This document shows positions 17,359-28,733 of a DNA stretch of 64,000 nucleotides, piece by piece; the first letter of the stretch is position 1, and each line of letters begins with the position of its first letter. This stretch comes from Leuconostocaceae bacterium ESL0723 (GTDB lineage Bacteria > Bacillota > Bacilli > Lactobacillales > Lactobacillaceae): the NCBI GenBank assembly GCA_029392055.1, contig CP113928.1:1362501-1426500 (forward strand), in the 5' to 3' direction. Both the position numbers and the translations under genes were made by a program. The notes below the pieces were generated by a model, which worked only from the letters and a program-made list of their open reading frames with translations, made no database searches and had not been told where the DNA came from.

Positions 17359-18377
17359 TATTTGGCAAAGTAGTCGATACCCATGGCATGCCGGACCTGC
17401 TCCATGGTTGCTTCGGCAACCTCGTTGGCATAATCTGAACCTTTCTTTAAGATATCCATCACTGCTGGAATATCCTTAGCGTAGGCTTCCCGACGCTCAC
17501 GAATTGGCTTCATGTGGGCTTCCATCACCTCAATCAGGTGCTTTTTGAGCTTCATGTCGCCCAGGCCACCGGCCTGGTAGTGCTCCTTAAGGTCTTGGAC
17601 CCGCTGCTTATCTGGGTCGAAGATATCTAGGTAGGTGAAGACCACGTTGCCTTCCACGTGCCCTGGATCATCGATATTGATGTGGGTTGGGTCGGTGTAC
17701 ATCGACTTAACCTTCTTGGCCAGGGTATCAGCGTCGTCACCAATGTAAATCCCGTTGTTCAAAGACTTAGACATCTTAGCATTGCCGTCAATGCCGGGTA
17801 GACGGCCCTCCCCCTTAGGTGGAAAAACGCCCTGGGGCTCAACTAAGACATCGGTTTGGTAGGCGTTGTTAAAGGAACGCACCAGTTCCCGAGTCTGTTC
17901 GAGCATGGGTTCCTGGTCATCGCCAACCGGCACCTTGGTGGCCTTAAAGATGGCAATGTCAGCCGCCTGGGAAACCGGGTAGGTCAAAAAGCCGGCTGGG
18001 ATACTTTCCCCAAAGCCCTTTTGCTGAATCTCGGCCTTAACGGTCGGGTTACGCTGCAGGCGAGCCACTGAAACCAGGTTCATGAAGTACTCGGTCAGTT
18101 CCGGCAGACCGTGAATTTGTGATTGGACCAGGATGGTCGTCTTGCTAGGGTCAATCCCAACTGCCAAATAGTCCAAAGCCACTTCCGTCAGTGAACGCCG
18201 GATCTTTTCCGGATCCCGGGCATTGTCCGTAAAGGCCTGGGTGTCGGCAATCATCACGAAGGGCTGATAGTCGCCACTATTTTGCATGGCCACCCGGTTA
18301 CGCAGGGAGCCAATGTAGTGTCCGATGTGGAGGCGGCCAGTGGGCCGGTCTCCGGTTAAGTAAATTTCTTTTGCCAT
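17358..18377 (-). CDS. trpS: Tryptophanyl-tRNA synthetase
   Basis: This 339-residue class I synthetase charges tRNA-Trp. The HIGH signature is in GRLHIGHYIGS (residues 15-25) and KMSKS is in GNAKMSKSLN near residue 200. The length is normal for the bacterial enzyme. No T-box is seen in its short leader, unlike tyrS in this window. Tryptophan supply is probably linked to the trpXYZ importer at 48.2 kb, which has its own attenuator-like leader. Confidence 0.97.
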   Translation of the reverse strand: MAKEIYLTGDRPTGRLHIGHYIGSLRNRVAMQNSGDYQPFVMIADTQAFTDNARDPEKIRRSLTEVALDYLAVGIDPSKTTILVQSQIHGLPELTEYFMNLVSVARLQRNPTVKAEIQQKGFGESIPAGFLTYPVSQAADIAIFKATKVPVGDDQEPMLEQTRELVRSFNNAYQTDVLVEPQGVFPPKGEGRLPGIDGNAKMSKSLNNGIYIGDDADTLAKKVKSMYTDPTHINIDDPGHVEGNVVFTYLDIFDPDKQRVQDLKEHYQAGGLGDMKLKKHLIEVMEAHMKPIRERREAYAKDIPAVMDILKKGSDYANEVAEATMEQVRHAMGIDYFAK

Positions 18378-18435
18378 GTTTTCTCCTTGGCCGCTTTATC
18401 ACCAATATTATAGCGAAAAACCAAACGGCTTGCAG

Positions 18436-18515
18436 TTTCATTTCATTGGGTAAAGTGCTATTATTTTCAGGGTAAGATTAAAATCTTTTCATTTAATTGC
18501 AGGAGGAAGTACAGC
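18436..18515 (+). promoter_or_regulatory. Promoter of the ketopantoate-reductase-family gene
   Basis: TGC followed by TATTAT (18459-18464) forms an extended -10, with a weak TTTCAT -35. AGGAGGAAG immediately before ATG 18516 is a strong ribosome binding site. Confidence 0.55.
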
Positions 18516-19511
18516 ATGAAATACGCAGTGGTTGGTGCCGGAGCCATGGGGCTCCGATACGGAATTTTACTACAGGAACAGGCCGGCGTACCGGTGGACT
18601 TCGTTGAGCCCACTGATGCCAGCTTGAACAAGATTCGCGAACAGGGCAACACCGTTTGGCAGTCCCGTGACCATGAAGACCGGCACAAGGTGTCAGTTAA
18701 CATCTACTCACCCGAAGAATACGAGGGTGACCCTGATGTTTGGATCTTCTTCATGAAGCAGATGCAATTGGCTGACACGCTGGAACGGTTAGCTTCTAAG
18801 TTTAAGAAGCACCAAACTGCTCTGGGGGCCATGAACGGCATGGGCCACATTGAAAAGCTGCAAAAGTACTTCGACGATGAGCACATCATCGGTGGTACGG
18901 CCATGATTGCCACGGTCTTAAACGACTACGGTGACGTTGATTTCATGGGTAAGCCGGGTGCTGGTTCTTCAGTCTATGCCAACCTGACTGAAAAGCCTTC
19001 TGAGGTCATGGATGCCGTCCAAAAGGACTTCCAGGCTGCTAACCTGAACCCATCATACAGTGACAACTTCATGGGTACGCTGTTGACCAAGGTCTTCTTC
19101 AACGCCGTGGAAAACTCAATCGCAACCATGTTCCAGTCCCGGATGGGCCAGTTGATGGCCTACGATAACTTCCTGGAAGGTATCGCCCGTCCTTTGATCA
19201 ATGAAGCCTACGATGCTGCTGAAGCAGCTGGCTACCGCCTCAATGAAACCCGTGACGAAATGGTCCAGCAGGTGGACTATGTTTCCACGGTGGCTAACCC
19301 ACTGCACTTCCCATCCATGTACCAGGACTTTGTTAAGGGCCGTCCAACTGAAGTTGATTACATCAACGGCTGGATTGCCGACCTGGCTGAGAAGCACGGT
19401 GTTGCAGCACCTAACCAGCGTCTGGTCACGAACTTCGTGCACCTGGCCGAGGCAATGCGCCAGTTCAACCCACCAATCAACAAGTTGGCCCCTGACTACA
19501 AGGGTGCTTAA
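18516..19511 (+). CDS. Ketopantoate reductase-family dehydrogenase (PanE/ApbA)
   Basis: This 331-residue NAD(P)-dependent oxidoreductase starts MKYAVVGAGAMGLRYG, a Rossmann GxGxxG nucleotide site. The C-terminal helical domain has the KVFFNAVENSIATMF segment (about 195-210), where the family's catalytic Lys and Asn lie. It may reduce 2-dehydropantoate for CoA synthesis. In lactic acid bacteria close relatives act as D-2-hydroxyacid dehydrogenases on branched 2-oxo acids, and the two cannot be told apart here. The codons look like those of a highly expressed gene. Confidence 0.85.
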   Translation: MKYAVVGAGAMGLRYGILLQEQAGVPVDFVEPTDASLNKIREQGNTVWQSRDHEDRHKVSVNIYSPEEYEGDPDVWIFFMKQMQLADTLERLASKFKKHQTALGAMNGMGHIEKLQKYFDDEHIIGGTAMIATVLNDYGDVDFMGKPGAGSSVYANLTEKPSEVMDAVQKDFQAANLNPSYSDNFMGTLLTKVFFNAVENSIATMFQSRMGQLMAYDNFLEGIARPLINEAYDAAEAAGYRLNETRDEMVQQVDYVSTVANPLHFPSMYQDFVKGRPTEVDYINGWIADLAEKHGVAAPNQRLVTNFVHLAEAMRQFNPPINKLAPDYKGA

Positions 19512-19520
19512 TTAAAAAAT

Positions 19521-19556
19521 AAAAACCCGCAGCCAATCCGGTTGCGGGTTTTTTGT
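19521..19556. terminator. Terminator between convergent genes
   Basis: AAAACCCGCA and TGCGGGTTTT arms with short bulges are followed by TTTTTTG. It serves the plus-strand dehydrogenase and can serve the converging flavoenzyme gene. Confidence 0.88.
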
Positions 19557-19573
19557 GACCTCTAAAGTCGATT

Positions 19574-20707
19574 TTATTCTGATTGAAAACGTTTCAGGGA
19601 GAAGGGACTCAAATCAAAATCAGTCTTGCCATTGTCTAATTGATCCGCCAAAACCTTACCCAAAACTGAGACAAACTTGAACCCATGGCCGCTTAGCCCG
19701 GTGACCATTTTTACTTGAGGATGGTTGGGGAGGTTATCAATAATGAAATCACCATCCGGTGACATATCATAAGTGCAAGAATCACCGTAATCGATGCCCT
19801 TAACCCCACCTAAGTAGCCATCCAAGAGGGGCCCGATTTCTAGTAAATCTTCAGGATATGCCCCGAACTTGGTCCGTTGGGCCGGGCTGGCCAGCGGTTG
19901 GCCGCCGTCGTGTTTACCAATCTTGATGGTGCCATCCTTGGCGGGGAAACCGTAGTAGGTGGCGCCATTTTTAATCCGGATACTAAAGGCTGGAAAACCC
20001 TGGCTTTCTTCCAAGCTGGGTTCATCAGTTGCAAACCAGGTAAAGACCTTGCGCATCACCTGGACTGGCAAGGTTGGCACCAACGTTTTAATCCAGGAAC
20101 CAGCCGTTAAAATCACTTCCCGGGCATAGTAGCTCTGCTGGGCATTGGTAATCTTGACCAGGCCATTATCTAAGCAGTTAAGCTGGGTAACCGGCGAAGA
20201 AAAGTCCTGTGTGACCCCCTGTTGCTTGGCCAAGTCCAGGTAAGTTTGAATGGCAATTTCCGAATTTAAGTAACCAGCATCGGCTTCATAAACCGCTTTA
20301 TAACTATCGTCAAAGTGTAGGGCCGGCCAACGCTGGTTAAGGTCTTCGCCGGCCAAATATTCAACTGGCAGCTGATACTTTTGGGCACTCTTAACCACCG
20401 TTTCAATGAATTCATCACCCTTGGGGCCCACGTTAAGCACCCCAGTCTGATGGAAGATGTCGGCCCCGGTTTGATCTTGTAATTCCAGCCAAAGCCGTTT
20501 AGCTGCTAATAGGAGTGGCAGGTAATAGTCCCCCTCGCCGTACGCGTAGCGGATAATCCGGGTCGCTCCGTGGTGAGACCCCTGGTCATGGGGAGGTCGC
20601 TGACGGTCCAACTCTAATACTGACTTGCCGGCCAAACTGGCATAGTAGCCGGCTGCAGAACCCACTGATCCGGTACCAAGCACCGCCAGGTCATAAACTT
20701 CAGGCAT
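19574..20707 (-). CDS. FAD-dependent N-methyl amino acid oxidase (sarcosine oxidase/SolA family)
   Basis: This 377-residue flavoenzyme begins MPEVYDLAVLGTGSVGSAAG, a dinucleotide-binding motif, followed by SHHGATRIIRYAYGEG near 45-60. The covalent-flavin Cys of the MSOX/MTOX family is kept in DSCTYDMSPDGDFIID near residue 315. Such enzymes oxidatively demethylate sarcosine or N-methyltryptophan, releasing formaldehyde and hydrogen peroxide; the substrate here is unknown. ATG 20707 follows AGGAGGGG. The upstream in-frame codons lack a ribosome site and are excluded. Confidence 0.85.
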   Translation of the reverse strand: MPEVYDLAVLGTGSVGSAAGYYASLAGKSVLELDRQRPPHDQGSHHGATRIIRYAYGEGDYYLPLLLAAKRLWLELQDQTGADIFHQTGVLNVGPKGDEFIETVVKSAQKYQLPVEYLAGEDLNQRWPALHFDDSYKAVYEADAGYLNSEIAIQTYLDLAKQQGVTQDFSSPVTQLNCLDNGLVKITNAQQSYYAREVILTAGSWIKTLVPTLPVQVMRKVFTWFATDEPSLEESQGFPAFSIRIKNGATYYGFPAKDGTIKIGKHDGGQPLASPAQRTKFGAYPEDLLEIGPLLDGYLGGVKGIDYGDSCTYDMSPDGDFIIDNLPNHPQVKMVTGLSGHGFKFVSVLGKVLADQLDNGKTDFDLSPFSLKRFQSE

Positions 20708-20765
20708 CTTTCCCCTCCTAAATTGTGCAAAATACAAAAGCACCTGGCAGGACAGCTTTTATAGT

Positions 20766-20780
20766 AGTTAGGCACTAACT
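20766..20780. promoter_or_regulatory. Inverted repeat upstream of the flavoenzyme gene
   Basis: AGTTAG, three bases, CTAACT form a perfect small inverted repeat about 60 bp before ATG 20707, near a TATAAA-like -10 on the minus strand. It may be an operator; the evidence is only positional. Confidence 0.3.
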
Positions 20781-20854
20781 TATCCGCCTCTAAGTAAGTA
20801 GATAAATAATTTTTGTAAGCTTAGCACCCGGTCCCACCGTTGTCAATTTCGCCT

Positions 20855-21124
20855 TTACTTGGGTCGGTATTTCACCCAAAGCCGCAGGAAAAGATAGACC
20901 AAGATAACCAAAACAACATCAATGCCCAGTACCAGCCCGATTGTCGGCCAATGCCAAGCCTTCGTATCAAAAATATGGCTGATACCAATTTTACGAACAT
21001 TGACGATTAACATACCTAAGTTAATACCAATTTCAGCCGCGATAAACTTGCCCAATTGCGGGTAAATATCAGCCTTCGATTTTACGTGGTCCAGAGGCAA
21101 ATCGCTATTTTCTTTGTCGGCCAT
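20855..21124 (-). CDS. Small membrane protein, unknown function
   Basis: This 89-residue protein has a charged N terminus (MADKENSDLPLDHVKSK) and two hydrophobic segments at about residues 23-40 and 60-80. It ends in WVKYRPK. AAGGAG before ATG 21124 supports this start over the longer frame. I do not recognise a family. It lies on the same strand as, and downstream of, tRNA-Glu and its terminator. Confidence 0.65.
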   Translation of the reverse strand: MADKENSDLPLDHVKSKADIYPQLGKFIAAEIGINLGMLIVNVRKIGISHIFDTKAWHWPTIGLVLGIDVVLVILVYLFLRLWVKYRPK

Positions 21125-21157
21125 TCGTATACTCCTTAATACCGGTACCTTGATAAT

Positions 21158-21194
21158 CAAAAAACCCGCAACCGAAATGGTTGCGGGTTTTTAG
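21158..21194 (-). terminator. Terminator of tRNA-Glu
   Basis: AAAAACCCGCAACC and GGTTGCGGGTTTTT arms directly follow the tRNA 3' end on the minus strand. Confidence 0.9.
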
Positions 21195-21266
21195 TAGCCC
21201 GTGAGAGAATCGAACTCTCGATTCCGCCGTGAAAGGGCAGCGTCTTAGCCACTTGACCAACGGGCC
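21195..21266 (-). tRNA. tRNA-Glu (anticodon TTC)
   Basis: The 72-nt sequence folds into a cloverleaf. The acceptor arms are GGCCCGT and ACGGGCT, the anticodon loop is CTTTCAC with anticodon TTC, and the T arm is GAGAG-TTCGATT-CTCTC. The discriminator is A and CCA is not encoded. It decodes GAA and GAG. Confidence 0.95.
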
Positions 21267-21310
21267 GTGGTCAGTTGTTGCCCACCGGTGACCCGGTGAA
21301 CAACTATTAA

Positions 21311-21346
21311 ATTCTAGCAAAGAAAAAAAACGCTGTCAAGCGTTTT
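21311..21346 (-). promoter_or_regulatory. tRNA-Glu promoter whose -35 is the loop of a terminator hairpin
   Basis: AAAACGC and GCGTTTT arms flank the six-base loop TTGACA and are followed by a T run, forming a terminator for the LysM gene upstream (stop at 21345). The loop TTGACA (21334-21339) is also a perfect -35, 17 bp from TAGAAT (21311-21316), the -10 of tRNA-Glu. Two signals share the same bases. Confidence 0.8.
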
Positions 21347-21923
21347 AATACCAGCCCATGGCGTCATGGTGCGCCAGGGCCTGGACAGCACTCCCATAGC
21401 GGTCGTGGATATAAGCCTGCATGGCCTGCAACTGATCGTTATAGTCAGCCGTGTTACCACCGTAACGGGCCCGGTTCTGCGGCGACAACTGCCCGATACC
21501 ATAGTAAATCCCATTGGTCGCGTTAACGTTCCCACTGGATTCGCGGAAAATCAGGGTTTTTAGGGCAGCATCTTCAGCACTGTCCTGGACCGGAGTAGCC
21601 GCCTGGGTAACCGTTTGGTCAACCTGGTTTAAGGCCTGGCGGAAGTAAGACAGCCAGTCACCGCTACCAGTATTGCTGCTGGCGCTTTGAATGACCAGGC
21701 GCTGACCAACGTAAATCTGGTCATGGTTTAGGACCTGGTTATTGCTAGCAATGGCCGCTGTAGTCGTTTGAAAGCGTTGGGCAATCTGACTGAGCGTATC
21801 ACCGGCCTGGACCGTATAGGTCTGCGTATTGACTTGATCGGCACTGACCTGATGTTGGCTAGCAACCATCACCGCGCCCATAGCGCCGGCTGACAGTAGT
21901 ACCGTGGTTTGTTTGAGGGACAT
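21345..21923 (-). CDS. Secreted LysM protein with transglycosylase-like C-terminal domain
   Basis: This 192-residue cell-wall protein has a signal peptide (residues 1-28, ending VSADQ), one LysM domain (about 35-80: YTVQAGDTLSQIAQRFQTT to QIYVGQRLVI), a short linker, and a C-terminal domain (about 115-192). In that domain FRESSGNVNATNGIYYGIGQL carries the lysozyme-like Glu, and the protein ends AMGWY. This is the Apf/IsaA-like architecture common in lactobacilli and suggests peptidoglycan binding and possibly cleavage. AGGAGAGAG precedes the ATG. Confidence 0.9.
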   Translation of the reverse strand: MSLKQTTVLLSAGAMGAVMVASQHQVSADQVNTQTYTVQAGDTLSQIAQRFQTTTAAIASNNQVLNHDQIYVGQRLVIQSASSNTGSGDWLSYFRQALNQVDQTVTQAATPVQDSAEDAALKTLIFRESSGNVNATNGIYYGIGQLSPQNRARYGGNTADYNDQLQAMQAYIHDRYGSAVQALAHHDAMGWY

Positions 21924-21987
21924 GTCTCTCTCCTATTGCTTGAGGCAATTATTCTCGAAAACTCTTCTTAGGGTAAAGCGTGTTTCA

Positions 21988-22028
21988 ATTATATGACAAA
22001 GAACTAGTTTTTGTAAAGTTTCTGTCAC
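21988..22028 (-). promoter_or_regulatory. LysM gene promoter with WalR-like repeat
   Basis: TATAAT (21988-21993) and TTTACA (22012-22017) are 18 bp apart on the minus strand. The -35 overlaps TGTAAA-N5-TGTCAC on the plus strand (22012-22028). This fits the WalR/YycF direct-repeat consensus TGTWAH-N5-TGTWAH with one mismatch, a plausible control for a wall hydrolase. Confidence 0.55.
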
Positions 22029-22047
22029 AATAGCATCCTTAAGGCAC

Positions 22048-22081
22048 AAAAAAGCTGAATACCTAAGTATCCAGCTTTTAG
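22048..22081 (-). terminator. Terminator of the ATP synthase operon
   Basis: AAAGCTG-ATAC and GTAT-CAGCTTT arms followed by a T-rich tract lie just past the atpC stop. Confidence 0.85.
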
Positions 22082-22085
22082 CATT

Positions 22086-22526
22086 TTAATGCTTGATTGA
22101 AGCGACCTGAATTCGGTTGACCGCCCGCATTAAGGCAACCCGAGCCCGCATCAGCTCGTGCTCATCCTTAACTTCTTGGGCATGGGCCAGTCGGGCCTCA
22201 GCACGTTCCTTGGCGTTTTGTGCCCGGGAAACATCGATGTGATCTGAGGTCTCAGCACTATCAGCCACTACCGTCAGGGTGTTGTTAGAAAACTCAGCGA
22301 CCCCACCGTTAACAGCCAGGGGAATATGCCGGTCATTCTTTTTAATCACCATTTCACTGATGGTTAAAGCCGCTAGCACAGGGACGTGCTGGGCCATGAT
22401 ACCGACCTGGCCACCCTGGGTGTTAATCACCGCTAGCTCCACGCCATCCTGGCTGTAGATATCACCTTCGGGGGTGACAATCTTAACCGCGATGCCGCTA
22501 GGGGTTTGGTTTGCTTGTTCAGCCAT
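22086..22526 (-). CDS. atpC: F0F1 ATP synthase subunit epsilon
   Basis: This 146-residue central-stalk subunit couples gamma rotation to F1 and inhibits ATPase activity. The N-terminal beta barrel includes VKIVTPEGDIYSQDGVELAVINTQGGQVGIMAQHVPVLAAL in outline, with the family's G-x-GIxxxHxP pattern, and a C-terminal helical hairpin (about 95-140) follows. It is the last gene of the operon, 14 bp after atpD, and a terminator follows. Confidence 0.95.
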   Translation of the reverse strand: MAEQANQTPSGIAVKIVTPEGDIYSQDGVELAVINTQGGQVGIMAQHVPVLAALTISEMVIKKNDRHIPLAVNGGVAEFSNNTLTVVADSAETSDHIDVSRAQNAKERAEARLAHAQEVKDEHELMRARVALMRAVNRIQVASIKH

Positions 22527-22540
22527 TGCAGTTTACCCCC

Positions 22541-23953
<1,413 letters not shown>

Positions 23954-24003
23954 TCATTATGGTTCGCCAAGAAGGCAAACAGCTTATTTTACCAGGTCAA
24001 ATC

Positions 24004-24912
24004 CTATTCAAGGGCAACCATACCACCGGTGATTTCAGTAATCTCGGTCGTAATGGCAGCTTGACGGGCCCGGTTATACTGCAGACTCAGACTGTTAATC
24101 AGGTCCTTAGCATTATCGGTCGCGGCACTCATCGCCGTTGATGAAGCAGCGTGTTCAGCCGTCTTGGCATCCAAGACCGCCTCGTAAACCAAACTCTCAG
24201 CAAACTGAGGCAGGATTACGTTTAAGACCGCCGTGGTGTCAGGTTCGACTTCATAAACACTCTGCGTCCGATAAATATCCTTATGTTCTTCGGTCCCACC
24301 CATCTGAGCCAGGGTTTCACTGGTTAAAGGCAGGAGTTGAACATCCCGGTACTCACTGGTCAGCCGATTAACAAAGTGGTTATAAACCACGTGCAAGGCG
24401 TCAAAGGCCTCACTGTCATAAAGGCTAATTACGGTCTTTAGTACCTGACGGATTTCGTTAAAGCTTGGGACATCAGAAACACCACGGTGTTCCAAAACGA
24501 CGTCAAAGCCACGCTTCTTGTAGAAATCAGCCCCGTTACCACCAACAGCCAAGATGGCCGTGTTACTAGGATCTAAGGATAGCTTTTTCATTAAAGCATT
24601 GGTCTGCTTGATGACGTTGGCATTATAAGATCCCACCAGGCCCCGATCAGAAGTGATGACCAGCAGGCCAGTCTTCTTGATTGGCCGCTGGGAAACCAGG
24701 GGAATGTGGTGGCTGTCAACTTTATCGAGCAGATGGGCCGCCAGTAGGTGCTCAACAATCAGCTCCAAGCGGGCAGCATACTCGTGGTAACCGGCCGTAT
24801 TGCGCTGAATTTGGCTGAGCTTGGCGGTTGAAACCATCTGCATGGCGCTGGTAATCTGCCGCGTCTTCTTAGTTGACGACATCCGCCGTTGAATATCTTG
24901 TAAAGAAGCCAT
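24004..24912 (-). CDS. atpG: F0F1 ATP synthase subunit gamma
   Basis: This 302-residue rotor-shaft subunit starts [32 protein letters not shown] and ends with the matching C-terminal helix [19 protein letters not shown], the two coiled arms that enter the F1 hexamer. [12 protein letters not shown] near residue 80 is the family signature. It lies between atpA and atpD in the usual order. Confidence 0.96.
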   Translation of the reverse strand: MASLQDIQRRMSSTKKTRQITSAMQMVSTAKLSQIQRNTAGYHEYAARLELIVEHLLAAHLLDKVDSHHIPLVSQRPIKKTGLLVITSDRGLVGSYNANVIKQTNALMKKLSLDPSNTAILAVGGNGADFYKKRGFDVVLEHRGVSDVPSFNEIRQVLKTVISLYDSEAFDALHVVYNHFVNRLTSEYRDVQLLPLTSETLAQMGGTEEHKDIYRTQSVYEVEPDTTAVLNVILPQFAESLVYEAVLDAKTAEHAASSTAMSAATDNAKDLINSLSLQYNRARQAAITTEITEITGGMVALE

Positions 24913-24926
24913 CGCATCTGCCTCCT

Positions 24927-26453
<1,527 letters not shown>

Positions 26454-26456
26454 TCA

Positions 26457-26999
26457 CTAACCTAATAATTGTGCCTTTAATTTGGCGATTTTCGTCTGTA
26501 AACTACCGTCTACCAAGAGTGACGGTGACTGCATGATGACCCCACCTAGAATTTCAGGGTCGACGGCATAGCTGGTTTCCAGCTTTTTGGCGCCTGACCG
26601 GGCCAAGAAGGCCTGTTCTAGGTTCTGCTTCTGGTCATCATCTAGGGCCACCGCACTGGTGACCGTAACCGCTACAATACCCTGGGAAACCCGGTACTGG
26701 TGGATAAAACTGGCCAAGACATCGGGCAGGATTGCCAGACGTTGGTTCTCATCCATTAACCGGATTAAATTGACCACGCTCTCACTGGCCCCCTTAAAGA
26801 GGGTTTCAACTAGGGCCTTGCGTTGCTCGTAGTCATGACCACGGGTGGTCAAAACCGTCAGCACTTGCGGCGTTTCTTCTAGTATCTGAGCAAGAGCATT
26901 CACGTCGGCTAAGACAGCCGGCACCTGGTCTTGTTCCTGGGCTAAATCGAGTAGGGCTTGGGCGTATTCATCAGCAACTGCATCAATCTTTTTTGCCAT
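26457..26999 (-). CDS. atpH: F0F1 ATP synthase subunit delta
   Basis: This 180-residue peripheral-stalk subunit starts MAKKIDAVADEYAQALLDLA and has the family's C-terminal VDPEILGGVIMQSPSLLVDGSLQTKIAKL segment in outline near 145-170. ATG 26999 is used because GGGGGTGG lies upstream at a good distance, whereas the GTG at 27008 has none. It connects F1 to subunit b. Confidence 0.94.
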   Translation of the reverse strand: MAKKIDAVADEYAQALLDLAQEQDQVPAVLADVNALAQILEETPQVLTVLTTRGHDYEQRKALVETLFKGASESVVNLIRLMDENQRLAILPDVLASFIHQYRVSQGIVAVTVTSAVALDDDQKQNLEQAFLARSGAKKLETSYAVDPEILGGVIMQSPSLLVDGSLQTKIAKLKAQLLG

Positions 27000-27011
27000 C
27001 TGAACCACCCC

Positions 27012-27524
27012 CTACTTTTGATCTAATTCGGCGATGTAGGCGTTAATCAACGACCGTTGGTCGTCAGCTGACAGCTCCTTTTTCATCAGCTTGGCCGCAA
27101 TGGCTACTGACAAATCGGCCACGTCATCTTTGGCCTGGGCCAAAGCATCGGCCTTGAGCTTGCCGGCATCAGACTCGGCCTGCTTACCAATCGCTGTCGC
27201 CCGCTCGTTAGCTGCATCCAACAAATCCTGGCCCTGCTTTTGCGCACTGGCCTTAGCCTGCTGGATAACCTGGCTAGATTCCTGCCGGGTCTTGGTTAAC
27301 TCTGCTTGGCGTTGCTGGCTAAGATCCTCGGCATCCTTACGGGCCGTTTCGGCACCATCCAAGTCACCGGAAATCTTATCAGCACGTTGGTCTAAGACCT
27401 TCATCAGGGGCTTATAAGCCACCCGCCATAAAATCACCATCAAAAGTAGGAAGGATGCGATAATGAACAGCATATCACCTAATTCAATCGACTTTTCAGC
27501 CGTAAGTAAGGTTGTTTGAAACAT
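27012..27524 (-). CDS. atpF: F0F1 ATP synthase subunit b
   Basis: This 170-residue protein has one N-terminal membrane helix (about 16-35, LGDMLFIIASFLLLMVILWRV) and a long charged helix rich in Ala, Lys, Gln and Glu that dimerises as the stator stalk. The KPLMKVLDQRADKISGDLDGAE start of the stalk is typical. It lies between atpE and atpH. Confidence 0.95.
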   Translation of the reverse strand: MFQTTLLTAEKSIELGDMLFIIASFLLLMVILWRVAYKPLMKVLDQRADKISGDLDGAETARKDAEDLSQQRQAELTKTRQESSQVIQQAKASAQKQGQDLLDAANERATAIGKQAESDAGKLKADALAQAKDDVADLSVAIAAKLMKKELSADDQRSLINAYIAELDQK

Positions 27525-27552
27525 TATTTCCCTCCGCTATTAATTAGTCAAC

Positions 27553-27792
<240 letters not shown>

Positions 27793-27822
27793 TTATAATA
27801 ACTAACTAATCTTAGTTGTAAC

Positions 27823-28545
27823 TTATTCACTACCTGTTAGCTGAGACATATAAACACCAGCCAGAACAACGAAGACATAAGCTTGTATTCCACCAATGAA
27901 GAGTGAGAACCCTTGCCAGATCACTTCGATTGGCACGGCTAGAATCGACCAGAAGCCATTAAAATGGCCTGGCCAAGCTAGACTGCTAGCAACAATGGTT
28001 AGCAGCATCTCACCCGCAAAGATGTTACCGAATAGCCGCAATGACAAGGTCAAGAAGTTTGCTAACTGCTCGATAATGTTAAGGGGCAACATCCAGGAAT
28101 ACGGCTTTAACAGCATGTTTTTTAAATAGCCACCAAAGCCCAGTTCTTTAACACCCATACCGTGTGCCAAAGTGAGGGTCATGAGCCCTAGCGTAAAGGC
28201 AACCAATGGGCTAGCCGTTGGTGACTTTAGGTAGGTCACACCGCCTGTTTTCACCTGCAATAACAATCCCATTTCGTTCGAAACGATTAGGAAGAAAAAT
28301 AGGGTGAAGGCAAACAGGCCAAATTGACGGGCTAGCCTTTGTGGTAGTGAGCCGCCAATAATGTTATTGGTGAAATCGAGCAAATACTCCATGGCATTCT
28401 GCCCTTTGTTCGGCCTTACACTAAGCTTACGAGTTAACGCGACCGCAATCAGAATGACGACGGCCATCGCGACTAAGGTCGAAATAACGGTCGTCCAGTT
28501 GAAGGTCAAACCCCAGAAACTAAAGGTGGCTGTAGGCTCATCCAT
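27823..28545 (-). CDS. atpB: F0F1 ATP synthase subunit a
   Basis: This 240-residue membrane protein forms the proton half-channels. The essential Arg is in SLRLFGNIFAGEML near residues 170-183, and the C-terminal helix with Gln in IGGIQAYVFVVLAGVYM is present. ATG 28545 follows AAGGAGAGG; the 16 codons upstream in frame are rejected. It is the first gene of the operon. No atpI is seen upstream, which is unusual but not unique. Confidence 0.96.
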   Translation of the reverse strand: MDEPTATFSFWGLTFNWTTVISTLVAMAVVILIAVALTRKLSVRPNKGQNAMEYLLDFTNNIIGGSLPQRLARQFGLFAFTLFFFLIVSNEMGLLLQVKTGGVTYLKSPTASPLVAFTLGLMTLTLAHGMGVKELGFGGYLKNMLLKPYSWMLPLNIIEQLANFLTLSLRLFGNIFAGEMLLTIVASSLAWPGHFNGFWSILAVPIEVIWQGFSLFIGGIQAYVFVVLAGVYMSQLTGSE

Positions 28546-28615
28546 GCGTCCTCTCCTTTCTGTCATAATCATTTGGTGAATGTCTGAAACCAACTATCCG
28601 CCAGAACATACCACA

Positions 28616-28644
28616 ATAATACGCCCACCATTTTGGGAATACAA
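28616..28644 (-). promoter_or_regulatory. Promoter of the ATP synthase operon
   Basis: TTGTAT (28639-28644) and TATTAT (28616-28621) are 17 bp apart on the minus strand, giving a leader of about 60 nt before atpB. Confidence 0.6.
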
Positions 28645-28701
28645 CCGTCTAACCATAAATTTCACAAAGAATCCGACAATTTATCCGCATTGCTGGTAAC
28701 G

Positions 28702-28733
28702 AAAAAAAGCGAGGTTAAAAAACCTCACTTTTT
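28702..28733 (-). terminator. Terminator of the uracil permease gene
   Basis: AAAG-GAGGTT and AACCTC-CTTT arms with flanking A and T runs lie right at the permease stop, upstream of the atp promoter. Confidence 0.85.

Noticed and set aside
17358-18515. T-box ahead of trpS
   Set aside because: The leader is short and has neither the T-box core nor a terminator.
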